In this document: in pieces, positions 32,048 through 42,165 of the stretch | How the letters are laid out: each line of letters begins with the position of its first letter | How positions within the stretch are numbered: position 1 is the first letter of the stretch | Source: Blautia luti | GTDB lineage: Bacteria; Bacillota; Clostridia; Lachnospirales; Lachnospiraceae | NCBI RefSeq assembly: GCF_033096465.1 | Contig: NZ_AP028156.1 | Location: 367,501-431,500, forward strand | Length of the DNA stretch: 64,000 nucleotides | Direction: 5' to 3' | The notes under the pieces: generated by a model | The model's database searches: none | What the model saw: the letters and a program-made list of their open reading frames with translations, nothing else | What the model was told of the DNA's origin: nothing | Program-made: the position numbers and the translations under genes

Positions 32048-33400
32048 ATGGTGGTTACAGATCTGACAAAGGAGCATCCGAACAAAACGCTATGGCGTTT
32101 TTTGCTGCCAATGATGCTCAGTGTGATGTTTCAACAGATTTATAATATTGCAGACAGCATGATTGCAGGGAAATTTGCGGGGGAAGATGCTCTGGCAGCG
32201 GTTGGAGCGTCTTATCCGATCACTGTGATCTTTATGGCATTTGCAGTGGGAATGAATCTGGGAACTTCGGTGATTGTGTCCAGATTGTTTGGGGCAGGTG
32301 ACAGAAAAGGGGTAAGAAGGGCAGTTACTACTGCATTTGTAGCATCTGGAGCACTTGGAATTGCTTTGACACTATTTGGGTGCATGGCATGCAGGAGTAT
32401 GATGTTGTGGATCCGGACACCGGAGGATATTCTGGCAGATGGAGAGCTGTACCTGAAAATTTATGTGTTTGGATTGTTGTTTTTGATGCTTTATAATGTC
32501 TGCACAGGTATCTGTACGGCACTTGGAGACTCTAAGACTCCATTGTATTTCCTGCTTGGTTCTTCTGCCGGAAATATTTTTCTGGATTTTTTGTTTGTGG
32601 CAATATTTCGTTGGGGAGTCAGTGGTGTGGCATGGGCGACATTTATTGCACAGGGGATTTCTGCAATCCTGGTTCTGATCACGGTGCTTCACAGACTCAG
32701 TGCCATGACTGCGGAAAAGCAGCCGCTATTTGATGGAAAATTATGTAAGCAGATTCTGGCGATCGCAGTGCCGAGTATTTTGCAGCAGAGTGTGCTCAGC
32801 GTGGGAAATCTGGTGGTGCAGGCGATCATTAATCAGTATGGTTCGGCGGTTGTGGCAGGATATTCAGGAGCAATTAAGCTGAATACGTTTGTTATTAATA
32901 TTTTTATGACACTTGGTTCCTGTCTGTCCAGTTATACTGCACAGAACCTGGGTGCAGGGAAGCCGGAGAGGATTCCCATGGGATTTAAAACTGGTTTAAA
33001 ATTGGCAGAACTGACAGCTTTGCCGTTTGTGATTCTGTACTTTGGATTTAGCCGTCAGATGATGAGCCTGTTTCTTAATGCAGAGAGCACAGGAGCATTG
33101 GATGCAGGTGTGGCATTTCTGCAGATCGTGTCGCCATGGTATCTGATGATCGTGGTCAAGCTTATGACGGACGGGATTATCCGTGGATATGGTGCAATGC
33201 TTTACTTCGTATTGGCAACTATCCCTGATTTGATTTTAAGAATTATTTTTGCACTTATTTTCTCACAGAAATTTGCAAGTACAGGAATCTGGATGGCATG
33301 GCCGTTTGGATGGCTTGCGGCTACGGGACTGACGATTTTCTTTTACAGGAAAGTGCTGCAGAAGATGTTGGGTAAATCAATTAAGCGGAGGGATATTTAG
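32048..33400 (+). CDS. MATE-family multidrug/sodium antiporter
   Basis: This 450-aa membrane protein has 12 predicted helices in two MatE halves. The first half starts LPMMLSVMFQQIYNIADSMIAGKF with GEDALAAVGASYPI. The second starts IAVPSILQQSVLSVGNLVVQAIINQYG. These are hallmarks of NorM/DinF-like exporters, which expel cationic drugs or metabolites in exchange for Na+ or H+. GGAGG precedes the ATG. It is followed four bases later by the phosphoesterase gene, so the two are probably co-transcribed although functionally unrelated. Confidence 0.95.
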   Translation: MVVTDLTKEHPNKTLWRFLLPMMLSVMFQQIYNIADSMIAGKFAGEDALAAVGASYPITVIFMAFAVGMNLGTSVIVSRLFGAGDRKGVRRAVTTAFVASGALGIALTLFGCMACRSMMLWIRTPEDILADGELYLKIYVFGLLFLMLYNVCTGICTALGDSKTPLYFLLGSSAGNIFLDFLFVAIFRWGVSGVAWATFIAQGISAILVLITVLHRLSAMTAEKQPLFDGKLCKQILAIAVPSILQQSVLSVGNLVVQAIINQYGSAVVAGYSGAIKLNTFVINIFMTLGSCLSSYTAQNLGAGKPERIPMGFKTGLKLAELTALPFVILYFGFSRQMMSLFLNAESTGALDAGVAFLQIVSPWYLMIVVKLMTDGIIRGYGAMLYFVLATIPDLILRIIFALIFSQKFASTGIWMAWPFGWLAATGLTIFFYRKVLQKMLGKSIKRRDI

Positions 33401-33403
33401 AAA

Positions 33404-34102
33404 ATGAGTTTATACGCAATCGGTGATTTTCATCTGTCATTTACGGTTCATAAACCAATGGATGTGTTTGATAAGAGATGGAAGAATCACGTAGTAAAGA
33501 TTGAGAAATACTGGAAGAAGAAAGTAACAGAGAACGACATGGTGGTGATCACAGGTGATCATTCCTGGGGACGGAATCTGGAGGAGTGCCAGGCGGATTT
33601 AGACTTTATTATGGCATTGCCGGGAAGAAAGATTCTGCTTCGTGGGAATCACGATATGTTCTGGGATGCAAAGAAGACTGAGAAGCTGAATGAGATGTTC
33701 AGAGGAAAGCTGGAGTTTCTGCAGAATAATTTTTATATATATGAGGACTATGCGCTGGTAGGAACAAAAGGCTATTGCTATGAAGGAAAAGACAGCTACG
33801 AACACTTCCTGAAGATCAGAGACCGTGAACTGGAACGTCTGCGTTGTTCTTTTGAAGCAGCGAAGGCAGCAGGATATGAGAAATTTATTATGTTTCTTCA
33901 TTATCCGCCAACAAGCATCGGTGAAATGGAAAGCCCATTCACATTGATGGCGCAGGAGTATGGCGCGGAGAAAGTAATTTATTCACATTGCCATGGAGAA
34001 AAACGATATGATGACAGTTTCAAAGGTTATGTGGAGGGAATCGAGTACAAGCTGGTATCGGGGGACTATCTGAATTTCAAGCCGGAGCTGGTTTTACGAT
34101 AA
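33404..34102 (+). CDS. calcineurin-like metallophosphoesterase
   Basis: This 232-aa protein has the dimetal phosphoesterase motifs in order: YAIGDFHLSF (D-x-H), VVITGDHSWG (GD), LLRGNHDMFW (GNHD), FLHYPP (H) and VIYSHCHGEK (H-x-H). This subgroup of stand-alone bacterial enzymes has no fixed substrate; nucleotides or phosphoproteins are possible. It is a normal-length single domain without signal peptide. The gene follows the MATE gene closely. Confidence 0.92.
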   Translation: MSLYAIGDFHLSFTVHKPMDVFDKRWKNHVVKIEKYWKKKVTENDMVVITGDHSWGRNLEECQADLDFIMALPGRKILLRGNHDMFWDAKKTEKLNEMFRGKLEFLQNNFYIYEDYALVGTKGYCYEGKDSYEHFLKIRDRELERLRCSFEAAKAAGYEKFIMFLHYPPTSIGEMESPFTLMAQEYGAEKVIYSHCHGEKRYDDSFKGYVEGIEYKLVSGDYLNFKPELVLR

Positions 34103-34325
34103 TGTTGAATCGTACTTTTCGTAAAAATGGATTTATGTTGTCAGAGACAAAGAACAAATTCATATTATCTGGAAAAAATTCCTGGGAAGTATTATACTTT
34201 TCAGGGATGATTTTATTATGTAACAGCAATTTTCTGTGCCATAATAAAGTTATTCAAAATGGAAGTCTTTATTGTAAATTGTGAAATGAAATATTTTTGA
34301 AAAATAGATTTCCGGGGAGAGAAAA

Positions 34326-35480
34326 ATGAAGATATATTACAGAGAGAAATCTGGTGGAATTGAGATTCTGCGATGTTTGGGAATTGAGAGCAGGGTTGAG
34401 ATTCCGGAGATGATAGATGAGAAAATGGTGATCAGTGCTGCGCCGTATGCGTTCTCCAGTCATATGGATGAGACGGAAGAGCTTAAGGATGCCAGTGTCT
34501 GGGAGATGGAAGATGGATTTGGATTTGGCAGGGAAGAGCGTGTTCTGGCAGGAAATGAAGTTGAGGAGATTGTTTTCCCGGACAGTCTGCGGGAGATTGG
34601 ACGGTATATTTTTTATGGATGCGGGAATCTGAAGAAGCTGGAATTCTCTGACAGTCTCATGCAGATTGGATGTGGGGCATTCACTGGATGTCATGCATTG
34701 GAGAAGTTGACCGTGCATATGAAACAGGGAAAGAAGTCTGGTGTTAAAGAAATGCTTGGGGAGATGTGGCAGAGGATTGATGTGACATTTCTTTATGAGG
34801 ATAAAAATGAGCAGACTGTACCAGAACGACGCCTGGCAGGAGATATGTTTGAGACAGGAAAGGTGCATAGAAAAGACAGCAAATGTGAGGCGAGACTCGT
34901 ATTTCCAGAGCACTATGACGAGGCAGTTGAGAACACTCCGGCGCGTATTCTGTATACGGAATATCATGGTTCGGGAAGTAATTACAGGCAGTGTTTCTAT
35001 AACAAAGAACTGAATTATCAGGAGTATGACAAGCTGTTTGAAATGGCAGTAGTAATGGATAAGCTGGAAGTTCTGGTGAATATGTCATTCGGCAGACTGG
35101 AATTTCCGTATGAACTGACCGAGAAAGCCAGAGAAGAATATCAGGGATATATCAAGAAGAATCTGAGAGAGATTGCTGTTTATCTGGTGAAGCAGGAAGA
35201 CATACACAGATTGGAAGTCATATCAGTACAGAAACTCTGGACTTTGGAAGGAATCGATGCTGCCCTTGACTGTGCATCTCAGAGAAAAGAGACAGAAGTT
35301 TCCGCATTTCTGATGAATGAGAGAGCAAATCTGGTGGATAAGTCAGTTGGTGATGAGCGGGTGAGTGTGGATAAAATAAAGAATCATCAGGAAATGAACA
35401 TGCCAGTTCTGGAAAAAACTGTTCACGCATCTCCAGCAGAAAAGCCACTGAGTATGAGAAAGAAGAGATTTGAATTGTAA
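34326..35480 (+). CDS. BspA-like leucine-rich repeat protein
   Basis: This 384-aa protein contains BspA-type repeats near residues 75-130: VEEIVFPDSLREIGRYIFYGCGNLKKLEFSDSLMQIGCGAFTGCHALEKL. An earlier copy is at about 30-50. The larger C-terminal part (about 170-330) is helical and mixed (AEHYDEAVENTPARILYTEYHG-like start). It resembles proteins found with the VWA/MoxR genes downstream. There is no signal peptide, so it is cytoplasmic, unlike secreted BspA proteins. GGGGAGAG precedes the ATG. It probably forms one functional group with the genes at 35618, 37118 and 38628. Confidence 0.78.
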   Translation: MKIYYREKSGGIEILRCLGIESRVEIPEMIDEKMVISAAPYAFSSHMDETEELKDASVWEMEDGFGFGREERVLAGNEVEEIVFPDSLREIGRYIFYGCGNLKKLEFSDSLMQIGCGAFTGCHALEKLTVHMKQGKKSGVKEMLGEMWQRIDVTFLYEDKNEQTVPERRLAGDMFETGKVHRKDSKCEARLVFPEHYDEAVENTPARILYTEYHGSGSNYRQCFYNKELNYQEYDKLFEMAVVMDKLEVLVNMSFGRLEFPYELTEKAREEYQGYIKKNLREIAVYLVKQEDIHRLEVISVQKLWTLEGIDAALDCASQRKETEVSAFLMNERANLVDKSVGDERVSVDKIKNHQEMNMPVLEKTVHASPAEKPLSMRKKRFEL

Positions 35481-35617
35481 GTATCGGGAGAATAAATTTC
35501 TATTATAAACCTTCAAATGAAGAGAGAAATCTTACCGAATTAGATAAGTTGTGAAGCAGATAGGGAGTACTTGATTGAGAGTGAATAATACTTGGACAAA
35601 TATAGAGGAAAATAACT

Positions 35618-37012
35618 ATGCAGCCAGAAAATAGAACACAGGAAATGGCAGAAACTGCAGAGCGTCTGCAGGTAATTGGCAGCAGTATTCTGCGGGCAGC
35701 ACGGGATGAACTGTATCTGGGAATGCGCTTCCTGGATGTGGCGTTGAGCAGTTTTTCCTATCAGATGGACGGCTCAATTCATGGATTTGGAACAGACGGA
35801 AGAGTGATGTATTTCCAGCCGCAGATGCTTGGCGGATTGTATAAAGAGAACAGAATTCTGGTAAATCGAGGATATCTTCATATGGTATTTCACTGCATTT
35901 TCAGACATTTTGCGTGGCGTGGTGCAGGTAGAAATATTGGTGCTGGTTACAGTGCAGGAGAGAATAATGCTGACAGTGAAAAAACAATTGAGGAGCGCCT
36001 GCGGGATTTAAGCTGCGATATCGCAGTGGAGCATATCATAGACGGAATGAACTACCGAAGTATCCGCTTCTCCCGCAGCCTCCTGCGCAGGGAAACCTAC
36101 CGTCTGCTTGAAAAAGAAGGAAAAACCCTGAATGCCCAGCGAGTATATAAGATTCTGTCCGGATGGAATTTAAGCGAGAAAGATTTCGTAAATCTGGAAC
36201 AGGAATTCCGTACAGACGACCACAAATACTGGGAGAGCAAGAAACCAGATCAGAAGCCGAACCCCATGCTCAGCCGTAAATGGGGTGAGATCAACGATGG
36301 AATCGAGACAGACCTGGAGACGTTTTCTCAGGAGGCAGGAGAACACGACGGGGATTTCCTGGAACAGATTAAAACTGAGAACAGAAGTAAATATGACTAC
36401 AGAGAATTCCTGCGAAAGTTTGCAGTTTTTCATGAAGAAATGGCAGTAGATAATGACAGTTTTGATTATAATTTTTATACTTATGGATTGCGGTTGTATG
36501 GCAATATGCCGCTGATTGAACCATTGGAATCCAAAGAAGTGAAGAAAGTAGAAGAATTCGTGATCGTCATTGACACTTCCATGTCCTGTTCCGGGGAACT
36601 GGTGCGGAAATTTCTGGAGGAAACCTACGGCGTACTCAGTGAGAATGAGAGTTTTTTTATAAAAATAAATGTGCATATCATCCAGTGTGACGAGAAAGTC
36701 CACACGGACAAGAAAATTACTTCTCAGGAAGAAATGAAGGATTATATGGAACATCTGGAATTATACGGTGATGGTGGAACAGATTTCAGACCTGCGTTTG
36801 AGTGGGTGGATAGATTGCTGGAACAGCATGAATTTCACAACCTGAAAGGGCTGATTTATTTCACAGATGGTTTCGGGATCTATCCGCAGAAAATGCCTCC
36901 ATATAAGACGGCATTTGTGTTTATGCAGGATAATTACCGGGACGTAGATGTGCCAGTTTGGGCAATGAAGTTGATTTTAGATGAAGATGATTTAACCGAA
37001 TCAGGTAAGTAG
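35618..37012 (+). CDS. VWA-like protein with DUF2201 metallopeptidase-like N-terminus
   Basis: This 464-aa protein has an N-terminal DUF2201-type region (about 20-130). The usual HExxH-like helix appears as YLHMVFHCIFRHFAW, with His residues but no Glu in the usual place. The VWA-like domain (about 310-460) has EEFVIVIDTSMSCSGEL as its MIDAS-like start, DGGTDFRPAFEW in the middle and GLIYFTDGFGIYP later. Such VWA proteins bind the MoxR ATPase encoded next and act as its target adaptor. The altered peptidase helix argues against proteolysis. GAGG precedes the ATG. Confidence 0.85.
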   Translation: MQPENRTQEMAETAERLQVIGSSILRAARDELYLGMRFLDVALSSFSYQMDGSIHGFGTDGRVMYFQPQMLGGLYKENRILVNRGYLHMVFHCIFRHFAWRGAGRNIGAGYSAGENNADSEKTIEERLRDLSCDIAVEHIIDGMNYRSIRFSRSLLRRETYRLLEKEGKTLNAQRVYKILSGWNLSEKDFVNLEQEFRTDDHKYWESKKPDQKPNPMLSRKWGEINDGIETDLETFSQEAGEHDGDFLEQIKTENRSKYDYREFLRKFAVFHEEMAVDNDSFDYNFYTYGLRLYGNMPLIEPLESKEVKKVEEFVIVIDTSMSCSGELVRKFLEETYGVLSENESFFIKINVHIIQCDEKVHTDKKITSQEEMKDYMEHLELYGDGGTDFRPAFEWVDRLLEQHEFHNLKGLIYFTDGFGIYPQKMPPYKTAFVFMQDNYRDVDVPVWAMKLILDEDDLTESGK

Positions 37013-37117
37013 AGAATGGCGTTTTGAATATCTGATCATGAAAGAGCAGATATATCAGAAATGCAGAAAAGAACAGATTAAAAAAATAACTTTCAGTAAC
37101 AGGAAAGGATTTACATT

Positions 37118-38635
37118 ATGGATATAAAACGAGCAAAACAGGAGATAAAAGATTCAATAGAAGCATATCTCGCGAAGGATGAATTTGGACATTATCTGAT
37201 TCCTGCGATCCGTCAGAGACCAATCCTTCTGATGGGCGCACCCGGCATCGGCAAGACCCAGATCATGGAACAGATCGCCAGAGAATGCAAAGTAGGTCTG
37301 GTGTCCTACACCATCACTCATCACACCCGCCAGAGCGCAGTGGGACTGCCGTTTATCAAAGAGAAAACCTTTGGAAACGAAACATTTTCTGTCACAGAAT
37401 ACACCATGAGTGAGATTATTGCATCTGTCTATGAGAAGATGGAGAAGACAGGTCTGAAAGAAGGAATTCTTTTCATTGACGAGATTAACTGTGTCTCAGA
37501 AACCCTGGCACCGATGATGTTGCAGTTCCTTCAGGGAAAAACCTTCGGTAACCAGAAAGTTCCGGAAGGCTGGGTGATCGTAACTGCCGGAAATCCGCCG
37601 GAATACAACAAATCTGTCCGCGAATTCGATGTAGTAACTCTCGACAGAATTAAGAGAATCGATGTACAGCCGGACTTTGAAGTGTGGAAAGAATATGCCT
37701 ACGAACAGGGAATCCATCCTGCAGTCATCTCTTATCTGGAACTTCGCAGAAAGAATTTCTACAGAATGGAGAACACAGTGGACGGCCGTATTTTTGCCAC
37801 TGCCAGAGGCTGGGAAGACCTTTCCAGATTGATTCAGGTGTATGAAACACTGGGCAAGGAAGTGGACAGAGAGGTTGTATATCAATACATCCAGCACCCG
37901 ATGATCGCGAAGGATTTTGCCGCATATCTGGCACTGTACAACAAATATAAAACAGACTACGCAGTAGAAGATCTGCTTCAGGGAAAATGGACACAGCTTA
38001 CCACTCAGAAGATCAGAAACGCATCTCTGGACGAGCATTTAAGTCTGGTAGGACTTCTGAATGGAAAATTAAGCCAGTTATTTACAGAATGCTATCTGAT
38101 GGATTCTTATGTAACAAAACTGTATGAATATATGGTATATTATAGAGACAACCTGGCAGATATTTCTCTGAAAGCAATCTGCCAGAAAGCAGAAAATGAT
38201 CTGGCATCTGCCAGAAAATCAGAACTTCTGGCTGCAAATGAGGAGAAAACATCTCTCCGGGTCAATGCTTTTCTGGAGAAAATCTGGCTGGAACTGGAAG
38301 GACTGACACAGAGCGAACAGGACATTTACGAGAAAGTAAAACAGGCTTTTTCAGCAGAAGCAGACGCTCTGGAAGAACAGACAGAAGCTGCCGCACAGAC
38401 ACTGCAGAGTGTTTTTGACTTCATGGAGGCTGCTTTTGGAGACAGCCAGGAAATGGTAGCATTTATCACGGAACTGAACGCAAACTTTTACAGTATCTGG
38501 TTCATCCGGGAAAACGGTTCTGATCAGTATTATCGTCATAATAAGGGATTGTTATTTGATGACAGACAGAAGCTGATCCTGGGACAGATGGAGGAACTGG
38601 AAGACACGATGAAACGGGGGATTACGAATGTCTGA
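37118..38635 (+). CDS. MoxR-type AAA+ ATPase
   Basis: This 505-aa protein has an AAA+ core (about 20-260). Walker A is GAPGIGKTQ at residues 41-49, Walker B is GILFIDEINCV, sensor 1 is WVIVTAGNPPEYNKSV and a DRIKRIDVQPDFEVW segment follows. The C-terminal half (about 290-505) is helical and rich in Glu/Gln. MoxR ATPases work with VWA proteins as chaperones that remodel or activate targets; the VWA partner is encoded just upstream. The end overlaps the DUF5107 gene by eight bases, so the latter is co-translated and may be a client. Confidence 0.93.
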   Translation: MDIKRAKQEIKDSIEAYLAKDEFGHYLIPAIRQRPILLMGAPGIGKTQIMEQIARECKVGLVSYTITHHTRQSAVGLPFIKEKTFGNETFSVTEYTMSEIIASVYEKMEKTGLKEGILFIDEINCVSETLAPMMLQFLQGKTFGNQKVPEGWVIVTAGNPPEYNKSVREFDVVTLDRIKRIDVQPDFEVWKEYAYEQGIHPAVISYLELRRKNFYRMENTVDGRIFATARGWEDLSRLIQVYETLGKEVDREVVYQYIQHPMIAKDFAAYLALYNKYKTDYAVEDLLQGKWTQLTTQKIRNASLDEHLSLVGLLNGKLSQLFTECYLMDSYVTKLYEYMVYYRDNLADISLKAICQKAENDLASARKSELLAANEEKTSLRVNAFLEKIWLELEGLTQSEQDIYEKVKQAFSAEADALEEQTEAAAQTLQSVFDFMEAAFGDSQEMVAFITELNANFYSIWFIRENGSDQYYRHNKGLLFDDRQKLILGQMEELEDTMKRGITNV

Positions 38636-40586
38636 ATTAAGATTTGAGACAAAGAAGATCAGAGTGGCTGATCTGGGAAAAGAGAGCTGCGTGCCGGATC
38701 TCCTTGGAGAATTGACCGTGCAGAACAACCTGGAATTTCACCTGGACGAAACCGATGAGATCTATGAGGGATACGGAAGAGTAAAAAATGCCTATCCATA
38801 CCGCCAGAGAAACACTTATACAAGAGAGCTTAAGGAGCAGGAAGTGCAGACTGCAGTTCTGGAAAACCGCTATTTAAAGGCAGTATTTCTCCCTGGATTC
38901 GGTGGCAGACTGTGGGAACTCTGGGACAAATATGCGGGCAGGAATCTACTGTATACCAATGATGTTCTGCAGTTCAGTAATCTGGCAGTGCGTAACGCCT
39001 GGTTCAGCGGCGGTGTAGAATGGAATATGGGAATCATCGGACATAATCCATTTACCACAGAATCTCTTTATACTGCCCGGACTACCAATGAGAACGGAGA
39101 GCCGGTTCTGCGTATGTATGAATATGAGAGGATCCGTAAAGTAACTTATCAGATGGACTTCTGGCTGGAAAAAGACAGCAGTTTTTTGAACTGCAGAATG
39201 CGTGTTGTGAACGAGGGAAAAGAAGTCGTTCCGATGTACTGGTGGAGCAACATAGCAGTTCCGGAATATGAAAAGGGAAGAGTGATCGTACCGGCAGTTC
39301 AGGCGTTTACATCCAGAGGAAATCAGGTTACAAAAGTAGATATTCCTGTAGTGGAAGGAATCGATGTATCCGACTACAAAACTATAAAAAAATCTGTAGA
39401 TTACTTCTTCGATATTCCGGATGGATGCCCGAAATACATTGCCAATGTAGATGAAACCGGCTGGGGACTTCTGCAGATTTCCACAGACCGCCTTCGCAGC
39501 CGTAACCTTTTTTCCTGGGGAAATCAGGACGCCTCCAATCGCTGGCAGGAGTATCTGACAGATAAGGCAGGACGTTATGTAGAGATTCAGGCAGGCCTTG
39601 GAAAAACTCAGTATGGCTGCATTCCCATGGCACCCCATACAGCCTGGGAGTGGATGGAACAGTATGGTTCTGTTGATATTTCCGAGGGAGTACTTGAGAA
39701 AGAATATAAAGAGCGTACAGCACTGGTAACGGAAAGAATCCTTGAGTCCGGGTTACATGAGAAGCTGAAAGAGAAACTGGAAACTTCTAAAGAAATGTCA
39801 CGAAAAGAAGCACAGCTTGTATACAAAGGCAGCGTATATGGTGGGCTTGTCACCCATGGAGAAGGAACAAAACATCTGAAATTCATGGAAGAAAATACAG
39901 ATGAATCACAGAGCGAAATTCCGAAGGAAGCAGAGTCTCTGAAAAACTGGAAACGCTTTTTTGAAACAGGAATTTTACATTGTCCACAACCGCTGGAAAC
40001 ACCGAATGAATTTCTGATCGATGAGACAAATGTGGATTTTCTGGAAACTCATATAGAAGAAAATGCACAGAACTGGTACGCGTATTACCAGCTTGGACTG
40101 GGATATTACTGCAGGGAAAATTATGAGAAGGCAGAGAAAGCTTTCAGAGATTCTCTGAAATTACGGGAAAGTGCATGGGCATTTCATGGCTTAAGCTGTG
40201 TGAAACTGATGCAGAATGACAAAGATCAGGCAGGCACATATATTCTTCAGGGAATGGCGTTTAAACGTAAAGAACTGTCCTATCTGAAGGAGGGATTCCG
40301 GATCCTGCTGCTGTCCGGGAAATATGAAGAACTGAGCCGTTTCTACCGGAAACTTGATAAGGAAGAACAGGAAGATGGCAGACTGAAACTGGGATATATT
40401 CAGGCTCTTCATGGTTTGAAACAGGACAAAAAAGCCCTTGATCTGCTGGAAAGTAAAGGTGGTCTGATACCCGATGATATCCGCGTGGGCGAAGATTACC
40501 TGGGAGAGATCTGGCAGGAACTGTATGAAAGTGTATACAAAAAAAAGGGAAAACTTCCGCATAAATTTAATTTTCGTGCGAATTAG
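38628..40586 (+). CDS. DUF5107 domain protein with TPR-like C-terminus
   Basis: This 652-aa protein has a DUF5107 domain (about 35-330) of the galactose-mutarotase-like beta-sandwich type. Hallmarks are LENRYLKAVFLPGFGGRLWELWDKYAGRNLLYTND, GGVEWNMGIIGHNPFT and WWSNIAVPE. TPR-like helical repeats follow (about 475-640: WYAYYQLGLGYYCRENYEKAEKAFRDSL). In other bacteria DUF5107-TPR proteins are long and linked to polysaccharide use. Here it is coupled to MoxR and VWA genes by an eight-base overlap, which is an unusual context. There is no signal peptide, so any carbohydrate would be bound inside the cell. Confidence 0.85.
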   Translation: MSELRFETKKIRVADLGKESCVPDLLGELTVQNNLEFHLDETDEIYEGYGRVKNAYPYRQRNTYTRELKEQEVQTAVLENRYLKAVFLPGFGGRLWELWDKYAGRNLLYTNDVLQFSNLAVRNAWFSGGVEWNMGIIGHNPFTTESLYTARTTNENGEPVLRMYEYERIRKVTYQMDFWLEKDSSFLNCRMRVVNEGKEVVPMYWWSNIAVPEYEKGRVIVPAVQAFTSRGNQVTKVDIPVVEGIDVSDYKTIKKSVDYFFDIPDGCPKYIANVDETGWGLLQISTDRLRSRNLFSWGNQDASNRWQEYLTDKAGRYVEIQAGLGKTQYGCIPMAPHTAWEWMEQYGSVDISEGVLEKEYKERTALVTERILESGLHEKLKEKLETSKEMSRKEAQLVYKGSVYGGLVTHGEGTKHLKFMEENTDESQSEIPKEAESLKNWKRFFETGILHCPQPLETPNEFLIDETNVDFLETHIEENAQNWYAYYQLGLGYYCRENYEKAEKAFRDSLKLRESAWAFHGLSCVKLMQNDKDQAGTYILQGMAFKRKELSYLKEGFRILLLSGKYEELSRFYRKLDKEEQEDGRLKLGYIQALHGLKQDKKALDLLESKGGLIPDDIRVGEDYLGEIWQELYESVYKKKGKLPHKFNFRAN

Positions 40587-40676
40587 CATTGGATTTTCAG
40601 ATAAATCGTGGTATGCTGATTATCAGAGTAAAAAGTACAGTTCTGTTATAACAGCTGGAAATGAGGAGGAATAAAA

Positions 40677-41114
40677 ATGGAACTTGAAGCATTAAGAAAA
40701 GACATGGTTGCAGCTATGAAAGCCAAAGATAAAGTAACAAAGGAAGCAGTATCTTCCCTGATCTCAGCAGTTAAGAAAGTAGCTATTGATGAAGGATGCC
40801 GCGATGATATTAAGAGTGATCTGGTAGACAGAGTGATCTTGAAAGAGCTGAAATCTGTAAAAGAACAGCTGGATACCTGCCCGGAGAGCCGTGAGGATCT
40901 GAAAGCTGAATATCAGGCAAGATATGATGTAATTGCCAAATATGCTCCGAAGCAGATGGATGCGGCAGAGATCAAAGTGTATCTGGAGGAGAAATTTGCA
41001 GATGTTCTTGCAACAAAGAATAAAGGCCAGATCATGAAAGCTGTTATGGCAGATCTGAAAGGCAAGGCAGACGGAAAAGTGATCAACCAGGTAGTTGCAG
41101 AAATCTGTAAATAA
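40677..41114 (+). CDS. yqeY: GatB/YqeY-domain protein
   Basis: This 145-aa protein matches YqeY along its length. A helical N-terminal part (LRKDMVAAMKAKDKVTKEAVSSLISAVKKVAID) and a C-terminal helical domain (YAPKQMDAAEIKVYLEE, then GQIMKAVMADLKGKADGKVINQVV) resemble the tail of the amidotransferase subunit GatB that contacts tRNA. Its own function is not well defined; many genomes carry it next to rpsU or in isolation. GAGGAGG precedes the ATG. It is followed by a strong terminator. Confidence 0.94.
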   Translation: MELEALRKDMVAAMKAKDKVTKEAVSSLISAVKKVAIDEGCRDDIKSDLVDRVILKELKSVKEQLDTCPESREDLKAEYQARYDVIAKYAPKQMDAAEIKVYLEEKFADVLATKNKGQIMKAVMADLKGKADGKVINQVVAEICK

Positions 41115-41154
41115 TCCGTATCTGACCACAGTTGGAGATCATAGTGAAAAATAC

Positions 41155-41193
41155 CGCAGTATCATGTGAAAGCAGGGATGCTGCGTTTTTTTT
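41155..41193 (+). terminator. rho-independent terminator after yqeY
   Basis: CGCAGTATC and GATGCTGCG pair in nine positions, followed by T8. Confidence 0.85.
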
Positions 41194-41218
41194 ATTTTAC
41201 TGAAGAGAGGTGAGAGGT

Positions 41219-42067
41219 TTGGAATTTCAGCATGAACTGATCATTCCGGATGAAGGATTTCCTTTTAAGGTGTTTTTGTTTGAAGGGGGAAATGGAAATT
41301 ATGTGCGGGAAAAGCACTGGCATACTTCCATCGAAATTTTTGCGGTTCTGGCCGGAAGCCTGGATTTTTTTGTAAATAAAGAAGAATACCCGCTGAAGGC
41401 AGGAGAACAGATCATTATCAATTCCAATGAGATCCATTCGATCCATGCACCGGAGAAGAACCAGACAGTGGTTCTGCAGATCCCGCTGAAACAGTTTGAG
41501 AACTATTTTACAGCGCAGAGATTCATTCGTTTCCGGGGGCAGGAGGAGACAACAGATAAGAAATTGACGTCTTTGATCAAGAAACTTTATAAGACATATG
41601 TGGACAGGGAAACTGGATATGAGTTTAAAACAATGTCTATTTTCTATGAGATCATGTATATTCTGATCCGGGATTATCGTGTGACAGAGGCGAAGGAGAA
41701 GGAGATACGCCACAGCCGCCGCCTGGATGTTTTGTCAAAAATTACCACATATATGCGTGAACATTACAAAGAAGATCTGAAACTTTCTGAGCTTGCAGCT
41801 ACATTTGGGTATTCTGATGCATATTTGTCGCGAATGTTCCAAAAATATGCAAAAATCAACTATAAAACTTATCTGCAGGATATTCGTATGGCATATGCGT
41901 ATAGAGATTTGCTGAATACGGACCATACTATTAGTCAGATTGCACTGGATAACGGATTCTGCAGCAGCAGGGGATTTTCCGGGGAATTTCAGAAAAGATA
42001 CGGAATCCTGCCAAGTGAGATGCGCAGGCAGGAAAATCAAAAAGGTCAAAAAAATGCCATAGAATAG
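41219..42067 (+). CDS. AraC-family transcriptional regulator with cupin sensor
   Basis: The protein is about 282 aa. The N-terminal cupin (about 8-100) contains HWHTSIEIFAVLAGSLDFFVNKEEYPLKAGEQIIINSNEIHSI, split here only by reading. The C-terminal double HTH (about 175-275) contains LKLSELAATFGYSDAYLSRMFQKY and TISQIALDNGFCSSRGFSGEFQKRYGILPSEMR. Such regulators sense a sugar and activate the neighbouring operon, here the sugar isomerase/kinase module to the right. I prefer TTG 41219, with AGAGGTG six bases before; GTG at 41210 is the alternative. Confidence 0.9.
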   Translation: MEFQHELIIPDEGFPFKVFLFEGGNGNYVREKHWHTSIEIFAVLAGSLDFFVNKEEYPLKAGEQIIINSNEIHSIHAPEKNQTVVLQIPLKQFENYFTAQRFIRFRGQEETTDKKLTSLIKKLYKTYVDRETGYEFKTMSIFYEIMYILIRDYRVTEAKEKEIRHSRRLDVLSKITTYMREHYKEDLKLSELAATFGYSDAYLSRMFQKYAKINYKTYLQDIRMAYAYRDLLNTDHTISQIALDNGFCSSRGFSGEFQKRYGILPSEMRRQENQKGQKNAIE

Positions 42068-42165
42068 TCAAGAAAACTGGCGAAAAGAGAAGTGCCTGTC
42101 TGCTATACTCAAACCACAATAAAGATAACGTGACACCCCCGAAAGGGGAAAAGGAGGTTTTACAG

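Noticed and set aside
34102..34284. 60-codon frame after the phosphoesterase gene
   Set aside because: No ribosome site, no protein-like pattern, and the start overlaps the preceding stop by chance.
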